Shown: piece by piece, positions 58,053 to 64,000 of the stretch
Position numbering within the stretch: the first letter of the stretch is position 1
Layout: the number at the start of each line of letters is the position of its first letter
Origin: Chelatococcus asaccharovorans
GTDB taxonomy: Bacteria > Pseudomonadota > Alphaproteobacteria > Rhizobiales > Beijerinckiaceae
Assembly (NCBI RefSeq): GCF_003201475.1
Contig: NZ_QJJK01000020.1
Span: 1-64,000, forward strand
DNA: 64,000 bases
Direction of reading: 5' to 3'
Program-made: the position numbers and the translations under genes
Notes under the pieces: model-generated
What the model was told of the DNA's origin: nothing
What the model saw: only the letters and a program-made list of their open reading frames with translations
The model's database searches: none

Positions 58053-58095
58053 GCGAAGTGGGCGCCGGTTGCGTGATGACAATGCATGGAAACAA
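58053..58095. repeat. GCGAAGTGG-family intergenic repeat, copy 2
   Basis: GCGAAGTGGGCGCCGGTT, GCGTGATGACAATGCATGGAAACAA; see 51960-52003 for the shared blocks. It lies upstream of the receptor gene. Confidence 0.65.
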
Positions 58096-58414
58096 AGACC
58101 TCGAGCCCGTCCGGTGACCCGAAGTTCAGCGGACTTGTTCCGGCTCGCACCCTCCCCTCGGGGTTCCCGCTCAAGGCCGACGATGACGCAGGCGGCGGGC
58201 AGGCGATTCAAAGGGGTCGAAAAAGGGTCCGGCGCGTTGCATCAAGGGGATGCTTCCGCGGGGCCGATCAACCCCTGAACGATCAACGGGGTTTATCGAA
58301 AAGCTGCTCAAAGGTCTGTTCTTAAGATCTCAAATAATAATAATGAACATCTCGGGCACGAGGGGGTAACGTCTTCCCTGCAGAAGAGGCTGCCACCCGA
58401 AGCGCGCGCCCCGG

Positions 58415-59206
58415 CTATTGCGCCAGGAAGCCGCCATCCACGGGCAGGGTGTGGCCAGTGATCATCGCCGCGCCGGGACCGGCAAGAAAGACGATCGCCG
58501 CGGCGACGTCCTCCGGCTCCGCCAGACGCTTCAGCGGCGTCATCGCCTCGATACGCGCCACCAGCTCGGGCTGCGCCAGGAGGGGGGCGATGAAGGGCGT
58601 GTTCACATAAGTCGGCGCCACGCCATTGACCCGGATTCCATGGGGCGCCCATTCCACCGCCAGGGCGCGCGTCATATTGACGATGGCGCCTTTGGTCGTC
58701 TGGTAGGAGATGTTGGGATAGAGGCCGCCGCCAGAAAAGCCCATGATCGACGCGACATTGACGATCGCGCCGGCAATACCCGCCGCGATCATGTGGCGCG
58801 CCGCGACCCGTGCGCAAAGAAAGGTGCCGGTCATGTTGACCGCCACCACCTTGTCCCAGTCGGCCATGGTATGCTCGAGAGCCGGCTGACGGATGGCAAG
58901 GCCCGCGCAGTTGACGAGGATATCGATGCGCCCTTCCCGCGCCATCACATCCGCGAAGGCCTGGTCGACCTGTCGCTCATCGGTGATATCGGCCTGGACT
59001 GCGAAATGCGCGCCGGCGCCGAGGCTCGCGAGCACGCCGGCTGCAACGGGCGCACGGTCGAGCACGGCAACCGTAGCGCCAGCCTCCGCCAGGGCCTTGG
59101 CGGTCGCAAGACCGATGCCGCTCGCGCCGCCGGTGACGATCGCGACCCGGCCATCGAGCGGCTTCCCCGCCTCCGTCACAGGCTCACGCCCAAGGTTTTC
59201 ACCCAT
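58415..59206 (-). CDS. Classical SDR oxidoreductase in the tetronate operon
   Basis: 263 aa. TGGASGIG nucleotide loop (about residues 25-32), NCAG, catalytic Ser in VASIMGFSGGG, Tyr/Lys in SYQTTKGA (Y-x-x-x-K), and the C-terminal GHTLPVDGGFLA. NAD(P)-dependent alcohol or sugar dehydrogenase; substrate unknown. Its start overlaps otnI by 31 nt, so it is co-translated with the pathway and may oxidise or reduce a feeder sugar acid. It is the last gene of the operon. Confidence 0.9.
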   Translation of the reverse strand: MGENLGREPVTEAGKPLDGRVAIVTGGASGIGLATAKALAEAGATVAVLDRAPVAAGVLASLGAGAHFAVQADITDERQVDQAFADVMAREGRIDILVNCAGLAIRQPALEHTMADWDKVVAVNMTGTFLCARVAARHMIAAGIAGAIVNVASIMGFSGGGLYPNISYQTTKGAIVNMTRALAVEWAPHGIRVNGVAPTYVNTPFIAPLLAQPELVARIEAMTPLKRLAEPEDVAAAIVFLAGPGAAMITGHTLPVDGGFLAQ

Positions 59207-59964
59207 CCCATCCCCGCGTCCGTCCCCGCTCGGGGCTTGTACTCCAGCCCCACCCAGCCGTCGTAGCCGAGGGTAGCGAGATGATCAAGGACAGCGCGAT
59301 AGTTGATCTCACCCTCGTCGGGCTCGGCGCGGCTCGGCACAGCGGCGATCTGCACATGGCCGATCACGGGCATGTAGCGGGTGAGCCTGCGCAGCACGTC
59401 GCCCTCGGTCGCGCCGACATGGTAGACATCGAACATCAGCTTGATGTTCGAGCGCCCTGCCTCCTCCTGGATACGCGCGGCCTCCGCCTGGGTGGCATAG
59501 AAATAGCCCGGCGCGTCATAGGGGTTGAGCGCCTCGAGGAGCAACGTCAGGCCGTGCGGGGCGGCCTTGTCGGAGGCTTCGCGCAGGTTCTTCACGAAGA
59601 CGCGCCCCGCCGCCTCCCGCGCCTCAGGCGGCACGAAGCCCGCCATGCAATGGATGGCCGTGCCGCCCGCCGCGAGGCAATAAGCGATGGACTGGTCGAC
59701 GGCCGCCTGGAATTCGGCCTCCCGCCCGGTGAGCGCGCCGAGGCCGTTCTCGCCGGCGCCGAGGTTGCCGCGCACGGTGTTGATGCCGAGCAGCTTCACC
59801 CCATGGCGCTCGCAGCGCGCCCTCACCGCGGCGGCCGGCGTGTCATACGGCCAGTGCAGCTCGACGGCCTTGAAACCGGCATGAGCCGCCGCGTCGATGC
59901 GCGCGAGGAGCGGCCGGTCGGGCCAGAGAAAGCCGAGATTGGCGGAATAGCGCAGCGTCGTCAT
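59176..59964 (-). CDS. otnI: 2-Oxo-tetronate isomerase (hydroxypyruvate-isomerase family)
   Basis: 262 aa TIM barrel of the AP_endonuc_2 fold. Signatures include YSANLGFLWPDRPLLARIDAAAHAGFKAVELHWPYDTP, LLEALNPYDAPGYF, LMFDVYHVGATEGDVLRRL, GHVQIAAVPSRAEPDEGEINYRAVLDHLATLGYDGWVGLEYKP. OtnI converts 2-oxo-tetronate to 3-oxo-tetronate. Close relatives are hydroxypyruvate isomerases (Hyi); the company of denD, otnK and otnC supports OtnI. Overlaps otnC by 4 nt and the SDR gene by 31 nt. Confidence 0.88.
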   Translation of the reverse strand: MTTLRYSANLGFLWPDRPLLARIDAAAHAGFKAVELHWPYDTPAAAVRARCERHGVKLLGINTVRGNLGAGENGLGALTGREAEFQAAVDQSIAYCLAAGGTAIHCMAGFVPPEAREAAGRVFVKNLREASDKAAPHGLTLLLEALNPYDAPGYFYATQAEAARIQEEAGRSNIKLMFDVYHVGATEGDVLRRLTRYMPVIGHVQIAAVPSRAEPDEGEINYRAVLDHLATLGYDGWVGLEYKPRAGTDAGMGWVKTLGVSL

Positions 59965-60608
59965 TTCAGGGCGAACCTCGCGTTCAACTGGTCGATCTGG
60001 CCTTGATCAAGGCTGCGCACGGCAAGCCCGCGCGTGATGACGAGGAGCTTGGCGGTCTCCTCCAGTTCTTCCGCCGCGAAGACGGCGCTGTCGAGCGAGG
60101 TGCCGGCCACCACCGGCCCGTGATTGGCGAGAAGCACCGCCGCATGGGCCCCGGCGCGCGCTGCGACGAGCGGCGCCACATCGGCCGAGCCAGGCGCGGT
60201 ATAGGGCAGCACCGGCACGCGCCCGACGCGCATCACCACATAGGGCGTGATCGGCGTGATCGCGTCCTCCGGGTCGACATCGGCAAGGCAGGACAGCGCG
60301 GTGGCATAGGTCGAATGCAGATGCACCACGGCACCCGTCGCCGGCCGCGCCTCATAGAAGGCCCGATGCAGCGGCAATTCCTTGGTCGGCGCATCGCCCC
60401 CCACATGCCGCCAATCCTGATCGAGCTTGGAGATGCGCGCTGCGTCGAGAAAGCCGAAGCAGGAATTGGTCGGTGTGACCAGGAAGCCGTCTTCCAGCTT
60501 GACCGAGATATTGCCGGAAGAGCCCACGGTGAAGCCGCGCGCGAACAGCGAGCGGCCCCACATCGCGATCCGCGTCCTCAGTTGGGCTTCCGCCTCAAGC
60601 CCGCTCAT
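59961..60608 (-). CDS. otnC: 3-Oxo-tetronate 4-phosphate decarboxylase (class II aldolase family)
   Basis: 215 aa. Class II aldolase/adducin fold: LFARGFTVGSSGNISVKLEDGFLVTPTNSCFG, VVHLHSTYATALSCL (metal-binding H-x-H), LLANHGPVVAG and the later acidic EELEETAKLLVI. OtnC decarboxylates 3-oxo-tetronate 4-phosphate to dihydroxyacetone phosphate. Overlaps otnK and otnI by 4 nt each, in a tightly coupled operon. Confidence 0.9.
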   Translation of the reverse strand: MSGLEAEAQLRTRIAMWGRSLFARGFTVGSSGNISVKLEDGFLVTPTNSCFGFLDAARISKLDQDWRHVGGDAPTKELPLHRAFYEARPATGAVVHLHSTYATALSCLADVDPEDAITPITPYVVMRVGRVPVLPYTAPGSADVAPLVAARAGAHAAVLLANHGPVVAGTSLDSAVFAAEELEETAKLLVITRGLAVRSLDQGQIDQLNARFALK

Positions 60609-61861
60609 CGGGACGTCCCCATGACGTCGAGTGCCTTTGCGTAGAAATCGCTGGCGCCGAAATTGCCACTCTTCAGGGCAAGGCGGATGGACCGAGCCCC
60701 CGCCTCACCGGCGAGCGCCGGCACCCCCGGGTCGATCTCCGGTCCGATCGCGAGTTGCCGCACGCCAAGCGCCGCGACAACAGCCCCGGAGGTCTCGCCG
60801 CCGCCGACGGCGATGCATGTGACACCGGCAGCGACGAGCTCCTGAGCCAATGTCCCAAAGAAGCGCTCGATGGCGCCCGCGACGGCCTCGCGCCCGAACC
60901 TCTCCTGCGCCGCCTTCACGGCGTCGGGGTCAGCGCTCGAATGGACGATCGGCGCCTCATCCGCATGGCTCAGCACGAAATCCCGCGCGGCCGCGACCGT
61001 CACGTCCCCCGCCATCACCGCGTCAGGGCGAAGCGCGAAACCGGGATGGCCCTCCAAGTGCCGCGCGAGCTGTGCCAGCGAGGCGCGGGAGCAGGAGCCA
61101 GACAGCGCGACGCCCGGCCCGGAGAGCCCACTATAGGCTGTTCCTCCCGCGCCGAGCTTGCCCGCCTTGCGGAAATTGTCCGGCAGGCCGATGGCGATGC
61201 CGGAGCCGCCTGTGATCAGCCGCGCATCGGCAATGGCGGCGCCGATCGCCTTGAGGTCGTCGTCGGTGACCGCATCGACGACGGCAAGCTTGGCGGTCTT
61301 GCCGATCTCCGCCAGCGCCGCGCGAATGGCCTCGGCGCCCTGCCGCACGACCGCATAGGGAACGAGCCCGACCTCGCCCCTGGTCTGGCGCCTGAGCCAG
61401 CGGCGGATGTCCGGATCGGTCATCGGTGTCAGCGGGTGCTTCTCCATGCCGGATTCGTTGAGCAGACGATCGCCGACAAAGAGATGCCCCTGGTAGAGCG
61501 TGCGCCCCGTCGCGGGGAAGACGGGGCAGACCACCGCCACGCCCGCATCGAGCGCCGCGCTCAAGGCCTCTGCGACCGGCCCGATATTGCCTTCAGGCGT
61601 CGAATCGAAAGTCGAGCAATATTTGAAGAGGATCTGCCCGGCACCCTGGCGCTGCAGCCAGGCCAGCCCATCGAGCGATTGGCGAACCGCGTCGCCCGGC
61701 GCGATGGAGCGCGTCTTCAAGGCCACCACGCCGGCTTCCGCCGGCGCGACATCGCCCTCCGGCACGCCGACGTAGAGCGTCGTCGCCATGCCGTTGCGGG
61801 CGAGCATATTGGCGAGGTCGCTCGCACCGGTGAAATCATCCGCGATTGCGCCGAGCAGCAT
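60605..61861 (-). CDS. otnK: 3-Oxo-tetronate kinase (four-carbon acid sugar kinase, DUF1537)
   Basis: 418 aa. The family's N-terminal GAIADDFTGASDLANML (D-D-F-T-G motif), FKYCSTFDSTPEGNIGPVAEAL, VVCPVFPATGRTLYQGHLFVGDRLLNESGM and C-terminal CIAVGGGETSGAVVAALG with the nucleotide site. It phosphorylates 3-oxo-tetronate at O4. It begins 2 bp after denD on the minus strand and overlaps otnC by 4 nt. Confidence 0.93.
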   Translation of the reverse strand: MLLGAIADDFTGASDLANMLARNGMATTLYVGVPEGDVAPAEAGVVALKTRSIAPGDAVRQSLDGLAWLQRQGAGQILFKYCSTFDSTPEGNIGPVAEALSAALDAGVAVVCPVFPATGRTLYQGHLFVGDRLLNESGMEKHPLTPMTDPDIRRWLRRQTRGEVGLVPYAVVRQGAEAIRAALAEIGKTAKLAVVDAVTDDDLKAIGAAIADARLITGGSGIAIGLPDNFRKAGKLGAGGTAYSGLSGPGVALSGSCSRASLAQLARHLEGHPGFALRPDAVMAGDVTVAAARDFVLSHADEAPIVHSSADPDAVKAAQERFGREAVAGAIERFFGTLAQELVAAGVTCIAVGGGETSGAVVAALGVRQLAIGPEIDPGVPALAGEAGARSIRLALKSGNFGASDFYAKALDVMGTSR

Positions 61862-61863
61862 GA

Positions 61864-62868
61864 TCAGCCTCCGATGCGTCCGCCGAGCTCGTCCTCGACA
61901 TGGGCGCGGATGATATCATCGAAGGTGGCGTCCGCCTTGAAGCCGAGTTCAAGCGCGCGCCTGGCGTCGAAATCCTGCGCCCAGCCGTCGACGATTCGGG
62001 TGATCGTCTCGTCCGGCTCGGTGCGGATCAACGCCACCGCCTTGTCGCCGGCCAAGCGCCGCAAGGATTCGATTTCCTCGCCCACCGTCGCCGAGAGGCC
62101 GGGCATATTGAGGTTGCGGCGCCAGCCGAGCCGGGCGAGGTCCAGCGTGCCGGCATGGAGGAGGAAGCCCACCGCCGAGCGCGGGCTCGCGAACCAGTGG
62201 CGCACATCGGGTGAAACCGGCAGCACCGCTTCCTGGCCCACCAGCGGTTCGCGCAGGATGTTGGAGAAGAAGCCCGACGCCGCCTTGTTCGGCTTCCCCG
62301 GGCGGATGCAGATGGTCGGCAGGCGGATGCCGATGCCGTCGAAGAAGCCGCGCCGCGAATAGTCCGACAGCAGGAGCTCGCCGATAGCCTTCTGCGTGCC
62401 ATAGCTCGTCAGCGGTGCCGTGAAGAATTCGTCGCCGATCTTGTCCGGGAAGGGCGCGCCGAAGACGGCGATCGACGAGGTGAAGACGACGCGCGGCTTG
62501 TAGGGCTGATCGGGAGCATCCTTGCGCAACCCTTCCTGGCGGATCGCCTCGAACAGGTGGCGCGTGCCGTCGAGATTGATGCGATAGCCCTTCTCGAAAT
62601 CCGCCTCGGCCTCGCCGGAGACGATCGCCGCGAGGTGATAGATCACGTCGGGCCGCCCAGCTGCGAGGCGGGTCGCCGTTTCCGGCGCGGAGAGATCGAC
62701 CGTCAGCGTCTCGGCCTTGCCCGGAAAGCCCTCCGGCGCCGCGGGTGCGACGACATCGGCCAGCGTCAACTGCGTGATCGCTTTCCCACCGAGGTGCCCT
62801 TCGGCGACGAGCTTGTCCGTGAGCTTGCGGCCGACCATGCCGGCCGCACCGATGATCAGAATATGCAT
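61864..62868 (-). CDS. denD: D-Erythronate dehydrogenase
   Basis: 334 aa extended SDR. GAAGMVGRKLTDKL (about residues 7-20), VIYHLAAIVSGEAEADFEKGYRINLDGT, FTSSIAVFG, and Tyr/Lys in TSYGTQKAIGELLL. RLPTICIRPGKPNKAASGFFSN and GPL-like end match the DenD family. It oxidises D-erythronate to 2-oxo-tetronate with NAD. First of four pathway genes; the ApnL-like gene precedes it by 51 bp. Confidence 0.92.
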   Translation of the reverse strand: MHILIIGAAGMVGRKLTDKLVAEGHLGGKAITQLTLADVVAPAAPEGFPGKAETLTVDLSAPETATRLAAGRPDVIYHLAAIVSGEAEADFEKGYRINLDGTRHLFEAIRQEGLRKDAPDQPYKPRVVFTSSIAVFGAPFPDKIGDEFFTAPLTSYGTQKAIGELLLSDYSRRGFFDGIGIRLPTICIRPGKPNKAASGFFSNILREPLVGQEAVLPVSPDVRHWFASPRSAVGFLLHAGTLDLARLGWRRNLNMPGLSATVGEEIESLRRLAGDKAVALIRTEPDETITRIVDGWAQDFDARRALELGFKADATFDDIIRAHVEDELGGRIGG

Positions 62869-62919
62869 GAGACCGTCCTCGCGAATCCGCTTGAGGTGAT
62901 TGATGGTGAAACGGCTTAG

Positions 62920-64000
62920 TCAGTTCAAACGAAAACGCGCAACCGCATAGGGGGCGAGCGTGCAGCGGGTGGCACCGCCCCCGCCCGCCATCGTCGCGAG
63001 GGCTTCGGCATCCTGTGTCGCCGCCATGAAGGTCCCGGCATCGAGAACAGCTTGTTCCGCAATGCTGCTCTCAAGATGCACGACCTGCTCGACGCCGGTG
63101 AGATTGGCGAGCCATAGCGCGATGCCGTCCGGCCGCTCCACGGCGATGCCCTGCACGGCGGAGGGATCGGAGAGGGCAACGCGACGCATGGCAGCGCCGC
63201 CAAGGCCCGCGAGCCCCTTGAGAACGTGGAAGACGGGAAAGAGCCCGCCATGATCGTCGAACCACGGCTGCGGCCAGGAGTGGTGCCGGTGGAGCACGCC
63301 GAAAGCCCCCGTGGTGCCGCCCAGGGTGATCGCAGAGGCGCCGCCGGCCGCAAAGCGCGCGAAGAAGCCCAGCGTCCAGGCCGCGCCGAGCAGCCCGCGC
63401 TGGCGGGGATCGTTGAAATTCATGGCCTGGCGGATATTGCCGGGATTGGCCATCGGTGCCTCGCCATAGGGGTTCATGCGCATGCCGATGGCGCTCGGGC
63501 CGACAGCCCACGGCGTGCCGGCGGCGATCGCCGCAGCCGACAGCGCCATGGCCGGCAAGGATTCCAGGCCCTCGGTGATGGAGTGGTCGTCGCCGGCATG
63601 GAGCATCGCCGTCGTCGTGAAGCTCACGAGATCGAGGAGGTCGCTCGGCGGGCGCTTGCGGTTGAGCTCGGTGAAATAGCTGAACATGCCGCCGCCGAGA
63701 CGCACGCCGGGAAAAGCCTTCCGGGCGGCGGCAAAGAAGTCGCGCGGCGGCGGCGCCGGCGGCCAGGGGCTGCCGGGCAAGGTGCATTTGAGATCGGGCG
63801 CGGGCGAAACGAGGACCACCGCGAAGGGCGAGCCGAGCGCCGCCACCGCGCGGCCGAGCGCGGCGAGTTCCTCGGCATAATCGTCGACGCCGACGATGAC
63901 CGCCTCCAGCCAAGGCTCCGCGCCGATCGCCTGCGCCGCTGCGGCCAGCCCGCGCAATGTCTCGCGATCGTGGCCGCGCCGGGGATCGTAGAAGCCCACC
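62920..64000 (-). CDS. C-terminal part of an ApnL-like (D-apionate lactonase-type) protein, truncated by window edge
   Basis: At least 359 aa; the gene continues beyond 64000, and the GTG at 63999 is not taken as the true start. The visible part is barrel-like: VRLGGGMFSYFTELNRKRPPSDLLDLVSFTTTAMLHAGDDHSITEGLESL, PWAVGPSAIGMRMNPYGEAPMANPGNIRQAMNFNDPRQRGLLGAAWTLGFFARFAAGGASAITLGGTTGAFG, then a beta domain (GIALWLANLTGVEQVVHLE). This resembles the TIM-barrel and C-terminal domains of the D-apionate lactonase (ApnL) family, itself similar to glycoside hydrolases. It sits 51 bp before denD. Whether it releases a sugar acid from a lactone or glycoside here is inference. Confidence 0.55.
   Translation of the reverse strand, partial: VGFYDPRRGHDRETLRGLAAAAQAIGAEPWLEAVIVGVDDYAEELAALGRAVAALGSPFAVVLVSPAPDLKCTLPGSPWPPAPPPRDFFAAARKAFPGVRLGGGMFSYFTELNRKRPPSDLLDLVSFTTTAMLHAGDDHSITEGLESLPAMALSAAAIAAGTPWAVGPSAIGMRMNPYGEAPMANPGNIRQAMNFNDPRQRGLLGAAWTLGFFARFAAGGASAITLGGTTGAFGVLHRHHSWPQPWFDDHGGLFPVFHVLKGLAGLGGAAMRRVALSDPSAVQGIAVERPDGIALWLANLTGVEQVVHLESSIAEQAVLDAGTFMAATQDAEALATMAGGGGATRCTLAPYAVARFRLN

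Larger units (their letters stand above)
57835..58414. other. 580-bp spacer with AT-rich promoter region and repeat
   Basis: Nearest to the receptor is an AT-rich stretch (57870-57990) with the inverted repeat 57890-57909. Then comes the GCGAAGTGG-family repeat (58053-58095) and a weak hairpin AACCCC/GGGGTT at 58270-58293. Both flanking genes read on the minus strand, so the spacer holds the receptor promoter and the end of the tetronate operon. No gene supported. Confidence 0.6.

Overview
The window is a GC-rich chromosomal segment of an alphaproteobacterium, most likely a member of the Hyphomicrobiales (Rhizobiales). The evidence is gene content and order: lepA, hrcA divergent from rph-rdgB, hemW, rsmI-yraN-gshB, dnaK-dnaJ followed by a PmtA-like methyltransferase, glnD-grpE, the division protein gene fzlA next to queG, an OlsB-like acyltransferase, and an exact match to the alphaproteobacterial heat-shock promoter consensus before dnaK. 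I saw no rRNA, tRNA, CRISPR array, prophage or intact insertion sequence.

Layout. 1-735: palindromic repeats around a small GIY-YIG nuclease gene. 0.8-14.8 kb: translation, nucleotide-pool, heme and redox housekeeping genes (lepA, hrcA, rph, rdgB, hemW, LpoA-like lipoprotein, rsmI, yraN, gshB, quinone reductase, nth). 15-19.2 kb: dnaK, dnaJ and a phospholipid-methyltransferase-like gene. 19.2-20.7 kb: an AT-rich patch with an orphan ParA/TraL-like ATPase. 20.7-27.8 kb: pyrF, DUF1330, dapB, gpmA, alkB, glnD and grpE on one strand, closed by a clear intrinsic terminator. 27.8-48.7 kb: uppP, fzlA-queG-epimerase, OlsB-like acyltransferase, hybrid histidine kinase, comM, mutS, maeB, DoxX, a stand-alone RecD-like helicase, mepA, a UPF0114 protein and msrA. 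48.8-52 kb: a luciferase-like monooxygenase and an MHS-type transporter.

The last 12 kb is accessory metabolism in two operons on the minus strand. The first (57.8 to 52.1 kb) reads TonB-dependent heme-type receptor, short HmuS-like protein, ChaN-family protein, and a fused ABC permease-ATPase of the SbmA/BacA-Rv1819c type. This looks like a heme or metal-chelate uptake module with a non-classical inner-membrane transporter. The second (window end to 58.4 kb) reads ApnL-like protein, denD, otnK, otnC, otnI and an SDR. It encodes a complete D-erythronate (tetronate) pathway: oxidation, isomerisation, phosphorylation, then decarboxylation to dihydroxyacetone phosphate.

Two kinds of structure go beyond the genes. 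First, several families of small palindromic intergenic repeats occur; one (GGCCGGG...CCCGGCC) sits in inverted orientation on both sides of the GIY-YIG gene, which resembles a REP/RAYT arrangement but with a different nuclease. Second, short tandem arrays with 12-18 bp periods recur at seven or more places, both between genes and inside coding sequence (Nth tail, OlsB-like N-terminus, QueG C-terminus). All functions are inferred from reading the sequence; no database search was run.
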